A DNA stretch of 64,000 nt from Streptomyces sp. NRRL WC-3742 (GCF_000720635.1 NZ_JOCF01000009.1:62001-126000); one strand, 5' to 3'. Counted from the first letter of the stretch, positions 30,421 through 38,879 are shown. A program made the numbers and translations. The notes: generated by a model from the sequence alone, not told the origin.

Positions 30421-31629
30421 ATCGGGGCTGTTCCCCCACCGTTCGTCAGCGACGTCACCGCCCACACCGCCCGCGTCTTCTACACGAAGACGCCGGGCGC
30501 GTGGACGGACGTCGAAACCACCAACACCAAGACCGGCAAGGCGCATTACGACGCCGAAGACCCCACGTGGCCGGGCACCGCCCTGGTCGGCGACGGCGGC
30601 CCGCTGGGCGACGACCCGCCGCTGGAGCCGGACACCGAGTACCGGGTCCGCTACCACACCACCGGCACCGGCCTGGACGCCTGGTCCGAGGCGGTCACCT
30701 TCCGCACGCTGCCCGACCTGCCCCCGCCGAAGCGCCCGGACATCGGCCCGCAGCCCAGCGCCCGCAACCCCTACACCGGCCAGCCCTGGACCGCGTCGTG
30801 GGGCGGGCTGCTGCTCGGTGAGGACTCCTCCGTCGTGCTGGAGGAGGTGGCCGGCCTCCTGGACGCACCCGACGTGCGGACCTCGGACGCCGAGCTGCTT
30901 CAGCGCGACGGCCTGATGCCGGGCACCGACTACATGGGCGCGCGCACGGTCACCCTGACCATGCTCGCCCTGGACGAGACCGAGGTCCCGGACCTGCTGG
31001 CCGCGTTCGCCCCCGGCGGCGACGAGCAGCCGTTGGAGTTCGCGTTCCCCGGGGTGGCCGGCGGCCGGTCCCGGATCATGGCCCGGGTGCGCAAGCGCGC
31101 CGTCACCCTGGACAAGGAGTTCCACGCGGGCCGCCGCCGCGTCACGGTCGAGCTGCTGGCCACCGACCCGAGGCTGTACTCCGCCGACGAGGCGCGGGCG
31201 AGTGTGGCGGTGGCCGTCCCCCGAGGCGGCCGGCCGATCTTCCCCCTCACGTTCCCCTTCGACATGGGCACCGGCCCCGCCGCCGGTCTGGTCCCGGACA
31301 TCGACAACCGGGGCTCGGTCGACACCTGGCCCGTCATCCGGATCACCCCCGCCACGGGCGAGATCCGCGACCCGTCGCTGACCCTCGTCCACAACGGAGT
31401 GCGCCAGCGATTCGCCACCCGGGGACTGCGCGTCGGCCGGGGCGATGCCCTGGTGATCGACATGGGGCGGCGGCGCATCACCCTCAACGGCGCGAGCCGT
31501 TTCGGCCAGGTCGACCCGACCTCGCTCTGGTTCTCCGTCCCGCCCGGCGGCAGCACCATCCAACTCGATGTACTGGAAGGCCCCGACGGGGTCACGGCGG
31601 ACGTCGCATGGCGCTCCGCCTGGATGTAA
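30421..31629 (+). CDS. Distal tail protein with N-terminal FN3-like domain, apparent ATC start
   Basis: 402 residues if started at ATC 30421, with GGGGAGG seven bases upstream. The first standard in-frame start is GTG 30835, which would lose 138 residues of coherent sequence. Residues 1-100 (F-V-S-D-V-T-A-H-T-A-R-V-F-Y-T ... L-E-P-D-T-E-Y-R-V-R-Y-H-T-T-G) resemble a fibronectin type III domain. The rest follows the Dit pattern (D-Y-M-G-A-R-T-V-T-L-T-M-L ... R-R-V-T-V-E-L-L-A-T-D-P-R-L-Y-S). Dit forms the ring joining tube and tip; the FN3 part may touch the cell surface. Confidence 0.75.
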   Translation: MGAVPPPFVSDVTAHTARVFYTKTPGAWTDVETTNTKTGKAHYDAEDPTWPGTALVGDGGPLGDDPPLEPDTEYRVRYHTTGTGLDAWSEAVTFRTLPDLPPPKRPDIGPQPSARNPYTGQPWTASWGGLLLGEDSSVVLEEVAGLLDAPDVRTSDAELLQRDGLMPGTDYMGARTVTLTMLALDETEVPDLLAAFAPGGDEQPLEFAFPGVAGGRSRIMARVRKRAVTLDKEFHAGRRRVTVELLATDPRLYSADEARASVAVAVPRGGRPIFPLTFPFDMGTGPAAGLVPDIDNRGSVDTWPVIRITPATGEIRDPSLTLVHNGVRQRFATRGLRVGRGDALVIDMGRRRITLNGASRFGQVDPTSLWFSVPPGGSTIQLDVLEGPDGVTADVAWRSAWM

Positions 31630-32795
31630 GGACCCCATTTCTCTTGGCTGTTGAACTCCGTGCCCCGCTGTTCGTCCAGCAGGGCCGCTACGACGCACTC
31701 GACCTGCGCACGATGATCGGCGGAACCCGGGGCGCCCACGTCGGCGTCGCCGGGCCCGCCGCCCTGCTGGTGGAGAAGGTCGACAACCCCACCCCCCGCG
31801 TGTCCGTCGCGGCCGGTTCCGTGTGGCTGCCCGACGACGTGGCCGTGTCCCACAAGGGCGCGGTGCACTTCGCCAACCTGGACGCCAGCATTCAGCTCCA
31901 GTGCTCCACCCCCAAGCCCGGCGAGGCCGCCCGCCAAGACCTGGTGGTCGCCTTCGCCGACCCCGACGCCGCCCCCACCGGCCCGCTGCTGATGGACGTG
32001 AAGACCACCGCGGACCGCTTCATGCAGCCCGTGAGCTTCGCCGCCGACGGCACCCCCTACGCCCCCCGGGCGGCCTCCGGCACCCAGGTCACCAAGGAGG
32101 GCGGCAAGGGCTGGTCGGTCGCCGTGCTGGCCGAGTCCACCCCGGGCGCGAAGGACTGGCCGGTGCCGTCCAACTGCATCCGCCTCGCCGTGGTGAACAT
32201 CGCCGCCACCGGCATCACCGGCATCGAGGACCAGCGCTTCGTCGTCGCCGGGCAGCTCGACACCACCCCGCTGCGCCAGCTCCGCACCGCCGGGGCCCAG
32301 GGCATCGCCCAGGCCGCCGTCGGTGCCCCGGCTGGCAGCCTGGTCTACGACTCGGTGAGCACCGCCCTGCACAAGGTCACCGGCCCTGGTACCACCGCGC
32401 CGGTCGTGCCCGGAGCCGTGCGCCTGGACGCCTCGTACCAGGCTCCCGAGAACGCGTGGGGAGGTGAGGGCTGGCACACGTTCACGGCCCCGGCCGCCTC
32501 GTACCCGCGCCTGGTGACCATCAGGTTCGAGTGCACTTACCAGGGTGACTTCGGCGAAGGCTGGATCACTCCCGTGGTGTTCGGGCACGGGGAGAGCCGC
32601 CGCGCCGGGCGACCGCAGTACGTCCGCGCGGGCGATGCCCGCGACGCGCGCGGATCGGGCACCATCAGGGTCCCCGCCGGGACGCCGATGAGCGTCAGCA
32701 CCACGTGCCGCCCCGACAACACCGCGACCAACAACGTGAAGCTCAAGGCGGCGTGGACCTCCTACGCCGAGGCCGTCACCGTCCAGGCGGCCTGA
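31608..32795 (+). CDS. Minor tail protein, possible tip or receptor-contact protein
   Basis: 395 residues from ATG 31608, overlapping the Dit gene. Beta-rich throughout: F-V-Q-Q-G-R-Y-D-A-L-D-L-R-T-M-I-G-G near the start, V-S-V-A-A-G-S-V-W-L-P-D-D, W-H-T-F-T-A-P-A-A-S-Y-P-R-L-V and a final jelly-roll-like domain. In phages of this type, proteins with this start in the tip region are baseplate or fibre subunits. Exact role not determinable. Confidence 0.6.
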   Translation: MALRLDVRTPFLLAVELRAPLFVQQGRYDALDLRTMIGGTRGAHVGVAGPAALLVEKVDNPTPRVSVAAGSVWLPDDVAVSHKGAVHFANLDASIQLQCSTPKPGEAARQDLVVAFADPDAAPTGPLLMDVKTTADRFMQPVSFAADGTPYAPRAASGTQVTKEGGKGWSVAVLAESTPGAKDWPVPSNCIRLAVVNIAATGITGIEDQRFVVAGQLDTTPLRQLRTAGAQGIAQAAVGAPAGSLVYDSVSTALHKVTGPGTTAPVVPGAVRLDASYQAPENAWGGEGWHTFTAPAASYPRLVTIRFECTYQGDFGEGWITPVVFGHGESRRAGRPQYVRAGDARDARGSGTIRVPAGTPMSVSTTCRPDNTATNNVKLKAAWTSYAEAVTVQAA

Positions 32796-33964
32796 TGGCA
32801 GACGAGTACCGCGTGATCCTCTCCGAGTTCAAGGGCGGCCGGCTGCTCGCCGAGCTGCCCGTCTCGGGCCTGTCCTTCAGCTCCATCCTCAACGCCCCCG
32901 GCTCCGCGAGCTTCAGCGTGCCGCTGGCCGCCGAACCCCTCGCCGGGCTCGACTGGTCACTGATCTCCCCGTGGCGGATCACCGCCCACGTCCAGCGCGG
33001 CAGCCGCGTCCTGTGGGGCGGCCCTCTGCTCACCTGGTCGGTCGACCTGGCCGCCGAGGAGATGACGCTCGACTGCGTGGGCCTGTGGGAGTACTACCGC
33101 CGCAACGTCGTCAACCTCGGGTACTCCACCGGCACCACGGCGCGCGAGCAGACCACCATCGCCCGCGAGCTGATCCAGCAGTTCGCCGACACCCCCTCGC
33201 CGGTCGCCCCCGGCCAGCCCGGCTACTGGGGCAGCAACGGGCCCGGCGCGCTCACCTTCGACCCCGACCTGGTGACCATGAAGCGGGAGCGCACCTACCC
33301 CTGGTACGAGTGGAAGTCGGTCGGCGAGGCCGTCGAACAGCTCGGCGCGGTCATCAAGGGCTTCGACTTCCGCATCGACCACGACTGGGACATCGACGCC
33401 CGCGTGATCCGCAACCGCTTCCGGTTCCTCCACCCGGCCGGAGGCGTGGACACCGGCATCGTCCTGGAGCACGGCACCAACTGCACCGTCACCACCGTCA
33501 CCGCCGACGGCGACAAGATGTGCACCGAGACCGGTGTCAACGGCGCTGGCGAAGGCTGGAGCCAGCTCAAGAGCTGGTGGTACAACGGCCCGCTGGAGAC
33601 CACCGAGGGCCGCCGCATCCCGCGCCTGTCCGCCGTCGAGACCAACAACTCGGTGGTCCGCGTCGAAACCCTGACCGCCCAGGCCGAGCGCATGACCGCC
33701 GTCGGCGCGTTCCCGCTCATCGTCCCCGAGGTCACCCTGCACCCGGGCGGCGAGTACACCGCCGCCGAACTGCGCGTCGGCCACAAGATCCGCGTGCGGG
33801 CCCGCACCGCCCGCTGGCCCGGCATCGACGCCCAGTACGTCATCCAGGAGATCAACACCAAGGTCACCCGCAACGGCGAGGAGACCACCCTCGCCCTCGT
33901 CCCGACCACCGTCTTCGAGCGCGTGGACGACTGGGTGAAGGGAGACCTCGTGATGGCCGCATGA
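32795..33964 (+). CDS. Minor tail protein, Tal/gp27-like tip hub
   Basis: 389 residues from ATG 32795 (TGATG overlap with the previous stop). The sequence E-Y-R-V-I-L-S-E-F-K-G-G-R-L-L-A-E-L-P-V, W-R-I-T-A-H-V-Q-R-G-S-R-V-L-W-G-G-P-L-L and the late I-D-A-Q-Y-V-I-Q-E-I-N-T-K-V matches the hub proteins (gp18-like in actinophages) that close the tail tube and open on contact. No peptidase motif is visible. Confidence 0.65.
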   Translation: MADEYRVILSEFKGGRLLAELPVSGLSFSSILNAPGSASFSVPLAAEPLAGLDWSLISPWRITAHVQRGSRVLWGGPLLTWSVDLAAEEMTLDCVGLWEYYRRNVVNLGYSTGTTAREQTTIARELIQQFADTPSPVAPGQPGYWGSNGPGALTFDPDLVTMKRERTYPWYEWKSVGEAVEQLGAVIKGFDFRIDHDWDIDARVIRNRFRFLHPAGGVDTGIVLEHGTNCTVTTVTADGDKMCTETGVNGAGEGWSQLKSWWYNGPLETTEGRRIPRLSAVETNNSVVRVETLTAQAERMTAVGAFPLIVPEVTLHPGGEYTAAELRVGHKIRVRARTARWPGIDAQYVIQEINTKVTRNGEETTLALVPTTVFERVDDWVKGDLVMAA

Positions 33965-34482
33965 CCGTCTACGGCCGCCCCACCCTTGCGGACGAGTTCC
34001 AGACCATCGGCACCCGCCTGTCCGCGATGGAGCGCACCGCCAGCGCGCTCGGCGCTGTCCTGCCGATGACCCCCTACCGGCCCGGCCTGGACGTCGCCAC
34101 CACGTGGCGCGCCGCCGCCACCATCCCCACCGCCGGCATCGCCCACCCCGTCATCCGCCTGGACTGCCGCGTGGCCGCCAAGCAGGGCGCGAACGTCTGG
34201 CTCCGGCTGTTCGACGTCGACAAGGCCCGCGCCGTCACCGCCGAGTGGCAGTACACCGGCGGCGCGCTGAACAACGGATGGGTCCGCCTGGACTGGCTGC
34301 TGCCCACCGGAGGCGGCCAGCCCGGCGAGTGGCAGCGCCTCCTCCTCCAGACCAAGACCGACGTCACCGGAGGCGGCACCGTCGACCCCGGCGTGGCCAT
34401 CGCGCTGCCCCTCAACCAGGCCCCCGCCGCCACCGAGGCCGGCACCTGGACCCCCGTGCCCATCCCACCCGGCTACGCCTGA
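33961..34482 (+). CDS. Small minor tail protein
   Basis: 173 residues from ATG 33961, overlapping the hub gene stop. It starts with a helical segment (L-A-D-E-F-Q-T-I-G-T-R-L-S-A-M-E-R) followed by a beta domain with W-L-R-L-F-D-V-D and E-W-Q-R-L-L-L-Q-T-K. It is the last gene of the tail operon, before a strong terminator. Might be a fibre or tip decoration. Not recognised. Confidence 0.55.
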   Translation: MTVYGRPTLADEFQTIGTRLSAMERTASALGAVLPMTPYRPGLDVATTWRAAATIPTAGIAHPVIRLDCRVAAKQGANVWLRLFDVDKARAVTAEWQYTGGALNNGWVRLDWLLPTGGGQPGEWQRLLLQTKTDVTGGGTVDPGVAIALPLNQAPAATEAGTWTPVPIPPGYA

Positions 34483-34505
34483 CCCACAGCTGCAACCCGC
34501 GCAGC

Positions 34506-34534
34506 AGCCCCGCCCTGAACTCCCGGGCGGGGCT
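34506..34534 (+). terminator. Terminator after the tail module
   Basis: AGCCCCGCCC pairs perfectly with GGGCGGGGCT around a 9-base loop, followed by TTCCCTGTTG. It separates the tail operon from the lysis genes. Confidence 0.75.
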
Positions 34535-34557
34535 TCCCTGTTGAAAGGACCCGTTTC

Positions 34558-36222
34558 ATCTCCCGCGAAGCAATGATCACCGAGGCCACCAAGTGGGCTG
34601 ACCAGAACTACCGGGGCGGCCTGAGCCCGAACGGCAAGTACTACGACACCGTGTTCGGCCGCTGGTACGCCCCGGGCTTCAACCACGAGCCCTTCTGCGA
34701 CATGTTCGTCAGCTGGTGCGCCGACAAGGGCGGCGAGGCCGCAGCCGTCGGCCGCTTCGCCTTCTGCCCCTCGCACGTCCAGTACTTCCGCAACAAGGGC
34801 CAGTGGCACGGCCGCGACGAGGAGTTCCGGCGCGGCGACGTCATCTTCTTCACCTGGGACGGCGGCCCGACCGCTGACCACGTCGGCATCGTGCTGGAGG
34901 ACTCCGCCCCCGGCCAGAGCGTGAAGACCGTCGAAGGCAACACCGCCCGGGGCGACGGCGCGGGCCAGGGCTCCGGCGGCTACGTCGCCCGCAAGATACG
35001 CCCCCGCTCCGTCGTGCTCGGCGTCGGCCGCCCCGCCTACACCACCAATGGCGGCACCAGCACCCCGAGCGGCCAGGCCGTCACCATCAACGGCAAGCTG
35101 TACGGCCCGGGTGCACGCGGCGAGCACATCACCGCCATGGGCCGCGCCCTCGTCCGCGCGGGCTGCTCCCGCTACACGGAGGGCCCCGGCCCCGTCTGGG
35201 GCAACGCGGACACCGAGTCCTTCCGGGCCTGGCAGCTCAAGCTCGGTGACACCGACAGCGCCGACGGCATCCCCGGCCCCAAGCAGCTCGCCCGCCTCCT
35301 CACCGAGTACGGCAACCCGCCGCAGCCGCCGGCCACCCGCACCTTCACCGTCCGCCGGGGCATGACCCTGGGCGGCATCGCCGTGGCGCTCGGCACCACC
35401 GTGGCCGGGCTGCTCTCCCTGAACCCCCAGATCAGCAACCCCGACCGGATCACCGAGGGCCAGCAGGTCACCGTCCCCGCCGCGCCCGCTGCTCCGGCGA
35501 CCGCCGCCCCGCAGCCGAGCGGCGACCCGGCCCCGGCCGAGCCCGCGACGCCTGCGGAGCCGTCGGTGCCGGGCGACGCGCAGCAGCTCTACACCGTCGT
35601 CCCCGGTGACACCCTCTGGGACATCGCTGCCGCCCAGCGGATCACCCTGGAAGCCCTGATCGCCGCGAACCCGGCCACTGCCGCGAACCCGGACCTGATC
35701 TTCCCCGGCCAGCAGCTCATGATCCCCGCCGCTGCCACGGAACCCGCCCCCGCTCTGTGCCCCGTGACGGCTCCCGCCTCGGACACGGTGACGGCCAGCG
35801 AGCCGACCCCCGAGCCGTCCGCCCCGGCGTCCGAGGAACCGGCCGACCCGGCACCGGCCACCGACGAACCGGCCGCCCCGAGCACCGGCTACTCGAACGA
35901 CCTCCCCGGATGGATCGAGGAGGCCCGCGACATCCTGCGCGCGAACGGTGACCTCGTGCCGTCCGCCGCCGCGATCGAGCACCGCGCGATGGCCGAGTCC
36001 AGCGGCAACCCGCTCGCCGAGAACCACTGGGACAGCAACGAGGCGGCGTACGGCGGGACTTACGGCCTGCTCCAAACGATCCGGCCGACCTTCGACACCT
36101 ACGCGCTGCCCGGCCACCGAGACATCCTCAACCCGGTCGACTCAATCATCGCCGGAGTCCGCTACGCGAACGCGAAGTACGGCAGTTTCGAGTCGATCGC
36201 CTGGAATGAAGGGGGCTACTGA
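34558..36222 (+). CDS. Multidomain endolysin: CHAP, two LysM, transglycosylase; apparent ATC start
   Basis: 554 residues from ATC 34558, with GAAAGGAC seven bases upstream; ATG 34573 five codons in is a standard alternative with a poorer ribosome site. Residues 1-160 are a CHAP-type amidase/peptidase (Cys47 in E-P-F-C-D-M-F, His108 in A-D-H-V-G-I-V). A peptidoglycan-binding-like segment follows (residues about 180-255), then LysM domains near 263-305 (F-T-V-R-R-G-M-T-L) and 344-386 (Y-T-V-V-P-G-D-T-L-W), a Pro/Ala linker, and a C-terminal lytic-transglycosylase-like domain (about 450-554: A-M-A-E-S-S-G-N-P ... Y-G-L-L-Q-T-I). Two cutting activities would degrade host peptidoglycan. Confidence 0.8.
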   Translation: MSREAMITEATKWADQNYRGGLSPNGKYYDTVFGRWYAPGFNHEPFCDMFVSWCADKGGEAAAVGRFAFCPSHVQYFRNKGQWHGRDEEFRRGDVIFFTWDGGPTADHVGIVLEDSAPGQSVKTVEGNTARGDGAGQGSGGYVARKIRPRSVVLGVGRPAYTTNGGTSTPSGQAVTINGKLYGPGARGEHITAMGRALVRAGCSRYTEGPGPVWGNADTESFRAWQLKLGDTDSADGIPGPKQLARLLTEYGNPPQPPATRTFTVRRGMTLGGIAVALGTTVAGLLSLNPQISNPDRITEGQQVTVPAAPAAPATAAPQPSGDPAPAEPATPAEPSVPGDAQQLYTVVPGDTLWDIAAAQRITLEALIAANPATAANPDLIFPGQQLMIPAAATEPAPALCPVTAPASDTVTASEPTPEPSAPASEEPADPAPATDEPAAPSTGYSNDLPGWIEEARDILRANGDLVPSAAAIEHRAMAESSGNPLAENHWDSNEAAYGGTYGLLQTIRPTFDTYALPGHRDILNPVDSIIAGVRYANAKYGSFESIAWNEGGY

Positions 36223-36464
36223 TGGCCGACGACGAGCGGCTGGGCGGCGTGGTCATCGGGCCACGCGAGATCTACGACCAGCTTGTCGGTGTCCGTGAGG
36301 ACGTCCGCTCGCTGGCGCAGAGCAGCCAGGCCGTGGAGCAGACGCTCAAGGACCACGAGGACCGCGTCCGCGCTCTGGAGCGCTGGCGCTACGGCGTCGT
36401 CGCCTCCGGACTCGCCGGAGGCACCGCACTGATCACTGACGTGGTCGCACGACTGAAGGGCTGA
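36222..36464 (+). CDS. Lysis-module protein with one C-terminal helix, holin-like
   Basis: 80 residues from ATG 36222, overlapping the endolysin stop. The pattern G-P-R-E-I-Y-D-Q-L-V-G-V-R-E-D-V-R-S-L, a coiled coil, D-H-E-D-R-V-R-A-L-E-R-W-R-Y, then one membrane helix (V-V-A-S-G-L-A-G-G-T-A-L-I) is common in lysis cassettes of actinophages. It may be a holin partner. Confidence 0.65.
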   Translation: MADDERLGGVVIGPREIYDQLVGVREDVRSLAQSSQAVEQTLKDHEDRVRALERWRYGVVASGLAGGTALITDVVARLKG

Positions 36465-36469
36465 GCACC

Positions 36470-36790
36470 ATCGAGAACCTGAAGACCTGGATCACCGAGA
36501 ACCCGGTGAAGGCACGGTCAGCCATCGTCGCGGCGTTGACCGTGCTGGGCACCGTCGTACCGAGGCTCGCCGGGATCGAGACCAACGAAGCCGTCATCGG
36601 CCTGCTGCTGGCCGTCGCCGCGATGGCCGGCGGACATTCCGCGGGTAAGCGGGTCGTCACGCACGAGACCGACGCCGCCCGCACCGAGGCCGCTCGTACG
36701 GCAGCGCTCGCCGAGTGCTGCCCGTGCCCGCACGCCGACCAGGAACCCGCCGCCCCGCCGCAGGGCGACGGCATGAAGAGCAAGCGGTGA
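36470..36790 (+). CDS. Holin-like membrane protein, apparent ATC start
   Basis: 106 residues if started at ATC 36470 ((M)-E-N-L-K-T-W-I-T-E-N-P-V-K-A-R), with GAAGGG nine bases upstream; the next standard start, GTG 36506, has no ribosome site. Two hydrophobic segments (S-A-I-V-A-A-L-T-V-L-G-T-V-V and A-V-I-G-L-L-L-A-V-A-A-M-A-G) are followed by a charged tail with C-C-P-C-P and a Lys/Arg end, as expected for a holin. It follows the endolysin and ends the module. Confidence 0.7.
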   Translation: MENLKTWITENPVKARSAIVAALTVLGTVVPRLAGIETNEAVIGLLLAVAAMAGGHSAGKRVVTHETDAARTEAARTAALAECCPCPHADQEPAAPPQGDGMKSKR

Positions 36791-36797
36791 GAACCGT

Positions 36798-36833
36798 GGC
36801 CCCGGCTCGTCTTCGGACGGGGCGGGGCCTTTT
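36798..36833 (+). terminator. Rho-independent terminator after the lysis module
   Basis: GGCCCCG and CGGGGCC form the outer stem with an internal TCGTCTTCGGACG hairpin, directly followed by TTTTC. Confidence 0.85.
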
Positions 36834-36918
36834 CTCGTTGCTGCACGGGCCTGTGGTGGAATGGAAGGCTGGCACCGTTGGTTGCAGCACGGTCCCGCCC
36901 GACTGACGAGAGGAATCC

Positions 36919-37614
36919 ATGGCCGCGAGGAAGCTGTCCAAGGCGAGCTGGCAGGACGTCCCCGGAGCCCAAGAGGTCATGGACCGGGCCCTGCCTCTGG
37001 CCCGCTCCGTGCAAGCGCGCGAGTACGGGCCCCTTGCGACCGTCGTCTTCGAGACTGCGTTGCTCTTCACCAACGCGGACGGCCTTCCCGACCTGCGCCG
37101 CGAAAGCTATGCGGCCCGGATGTGGATGTCAGACCTCCTGGACGGCATGGGCCTTAAGCCCGTTCCGGGCGACTCCGCAGAGCACCGGAAGAAGCTGAAG
37201 GAGGACCGCGATACGGCTTCGCGGGCCGTCCGTGCCGCAATGTCCCAGGTCCGCGTCGACTACATCCGCAGCTTGGACGACGACCCGGTGCAGCGGGAGG
37301 AGCGGTTCCCAGGACTGGCGTCAGCCGACGAGATCTTCGCGTACTACCGGATCGTGCCGCAGGCCCAGAAGGAGATCGTCTCCGCGAACCGTCGGGCTCT
37401 CCAGGTGGCCAGCCGAATCGCCTTCGCCGAGGGCGACGACTTGGCGATCCCCCCGGCTCGCAGTCCACAGGTGGTCCGCAGCTTCCGGCTGGCGCTGGAC
37501 ACCCTCACCCCGCAGACTCTGGCGTCCCTGGACACCGAGACCCGTGACCAGCTCCGCGAGGAGCTTCAGAACACCCGTGCCGCGCTGCTCGCGCTGGAGA
37601 ATGAACTCAGCTGA
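36919..37614 (+). CDS. Terminator-bounded gene of 231 aa, cargo candidate
   Basis: Start ATG 36919, with GAGAGGAA upstream. A helical, charged protein with no obvious domain (A-R-E-Y-G-P-L-A-T-V-V-F-E-T-A-L-L-F, E-R-F-P-G-L-A-S-A-D-E-I-F-A-Y-Y-R-I-V, C-terminal coiled coil L-R-E-E-L-Q-N-T-R-A-A-L-L-A-L-E-N-E-L). Strong terminators lie on both sides (36798-36833 and 37628-37664), so it must have its own promoter. This isolation between lysis and replication modules is typical of cargo genes. Function unknown. Confidence 0.6.
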   Translation: MAARKLSKASWQDVPGAQEVMDRALPLARSVQAREYGPLATVVFETALLFTNADGLPDLRRESYAARMWMSDLLDGMGLKPVPGDSAEHRKKLKEDRDTASRAVRAAMSQVRVDYIRSLDDDPVQREERFPGLASADEIFAYYRIVPQAQKEIVSANRRALQVASRIAFAEGDDLAIPPARSPQVVRSFRLALDTLTPQTLASLDTETRDQLREELQNTRAALLALENELS

Positions 37615-37627
37615 CGCCAGCACCCCG

Positions 37628-37664
37628 GGCCCCGCTCTCCCCACCAGGGAGGGCGGGGCCTTTT
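37628..37664 (+). terminator. Rho-independent terminator after 36919-37614
   Basis: GGCCCCGC pairs perfectly with GCGGGGCC, followed by TTTT. Confidence 0.85.
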
Positions 37665-37693
37665 CGCGTTCTCGGCGCTCCGTGGGCCGGGTT

Positions 37694-37712
37694 GTTAACC
37701 GGGGCGGCTCAA
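37694..37712 (+). promoter_or_regulatory. GTTAACC-N7-CTCAA element, copy 2
   Basis: GTTAACC followed at 7 bp by CTCAA, 49 bp upstream of the dNMP kinase start. An AACCGGG ... CCCGGTT inverted repeat overlaps it. Confidence 0.55.
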
Positions 37713-37742
37713 CCCGGTTGACCACGGAGAGAGGAAACGCGG

Positions 37743-38297
37743 ATGAACGGGATTGCCCTGATTGGCCGGGCTAGGTCCGGGAAGGACACGACGGCCTTGA
37801 TCCTGCGGGAGTACGGGTTCACCCGGCTCGCGCTGGCCGACCCCCTGAAGGAGATGGCCTACGCGGTCGACCCGGTGGTGAGCTACGAACTGCTGGGCGT
37901 CAACGCTCCGGTACCGCTCACCCTGGCCGACGCCGTGAACCGCTACGGATGGGAGGAGGTCAAGGACCGGTTCCCGGAAGCGCGCCGGTTCCTCCAGCGG
38001 CTCGGCACCGAGGGCATCCGCCACCACGTCGATCCGGACCACTGGATCGACCGCTGTCTCAAAGACGCGCGCCTGGTGCTCGGCCCCGTCGTGGTGACGG
38101 ACGTGCGCTTCGACAATGAGCTGAGCGCGCTGCGGGCGGCCGGGTTCAAGGTCTGGTTCATCGACCGAGGCACCCCGGCCGGCGATCACTCCAGCGAGCA
38201 GTTGGGGCCCGGCCGCGCCGACCTGGTCATCCGCAACACCGGTACCTTCTCCGACCTCGCCGATCGCATCCGCCAAGCCTTGGAGGCCACCACATGA
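37743..38297 (+). CDS. Deoxynucleoside monophosphate kinase
   Basis: 184 residues from ATG 37743, with GAGAGGAAA upstream. The P-loop is G-R-A-R-S-G-K-D-T (residues 8-16); L-A-D-P-L-K-E-M-A follows in the nucleotide-binding region, and V-V-T-D-V-R-F-D-N-E is the family's conserved Asp/Arg segment. This is the phage dNMP kinase fold, which raises dNTP supply for replication. It opens the replication module and overlaps the next gene. Confidence 0.8.
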   Translation: MNGIALIGRARSGKDTTALILREYGFTRLALADPLKEMAYAVDPVVSYELLGVNAPVPLTLADAVNRYGWEEVKDRFPEARRFLQRLGTEGIRHHVDPDHWIDRCLKDARLVLGPVVVTDVRFDNELSALRAAGFKVWFIDRGTPAGDHSSEQLGPGRADLVIRNTGTFSDLADRIRQALEATT

Positions 38298-38482
38298 CCC
38301 TGCGCGACCGCTTCGACTCGATCGACCGCACCGCAACCGCCATCGAGAGCGTGCTGTTCATCTACAACCCGGTGCCGGACGTGCTCACAGCGGATGAGCG
38401 CGAGGCCGACGAGCAGGCCGCGACGGCCCGCGTCGAGGCAGAGGTGCCCGGTTACTCGGACACCCTGCCGCTGTTCCGATAA
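38294..38482 (+). CDS. Small acidic protein, function unknown
   Basis: 62 residues from ATG 38294, overlapping the kinase stop by four bases. Helical and acidic (R-D-R-F-D-S-I-D-R-T-A-T-A-I-E and A-D-E-R-E-A-D-E-Q-A-A-T-A-R-V-E), ending T-L-P-L-F-R. Probably co-translated with the kinase. Confidence 0.5.
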   Translation: MTLRDRFDSIDRTATAIESVLFIYNPVPDVLTADEREADEQAATARVEAEVPGYSDTLPLFR

Positions 38483-38585
38483 CTGTCGCCGAACGATTCA
38501 AAAGCTGCTATTTTGGACGCTGTCGGATTTCTCTGGCAGCGCCCAGTGAAGGCTCTTGAAGCATTAGTGCCTAGACGCTATTCAG

Positions 38586-38607
38586 CGAAAGTTATATAAC
38601 TTCCGCT
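38586..38607. repeat. 22-bp near-perfect AT-rich palindrome
   Basis: AAGTTATATAACTT (38589-38602) is a perfect 14-bp palindrome; extending to GCG ... CGC gives 22 bp with a single mismatched pair. Suits a dimeric DNA-binding protein. Confidence 0.7.
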
Positions 38608-38843
38608 GCGCATTGCTTAACTCTATGAGTGGGCCTATGGTGCTGCATTGCAATATGAGCAGAGTGGATGTCGACTAGGCGGCTGACCTGCTCGAATGGA
38701 TTGATCGCCAGCGTGTTGGCGCGCTGGCGCGCTCGCACGCTGACCGGCCAGGCGAGGACAAGGCACTCGATGTCTTTTTCACGGTACCCAATACCTCGCT
38801 AGGGCCTCTGAGCTGGCTCAATGCGTAGCCGAACAAGCGTGAT

Positions 38844-38872
38844 TTGGAATAGGGGCTGACGGGTCGTAGGCT
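38844..38872 (+). promoter_or_regulatory. Candidate promoter for the 38962 gene
   Basis: TTGGAA (38844-38849) and TAGGCT (38867-38872), spaced by 17 bp. The -10 fits the streptomycete TAGGNT-type consensus. It lies just before the 38880 hairpin. Confidence 0.45.
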
Positions 38873-38879
38873 GCCGTCA

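Noticed and set aside
33295..36117. Long minus-strand open frame of about 940 codons across the tail and endolysin genes
   Set aside because: Antisense shadow of well-supported virion genes, with Gly/Val/Ala-rich noise composition.
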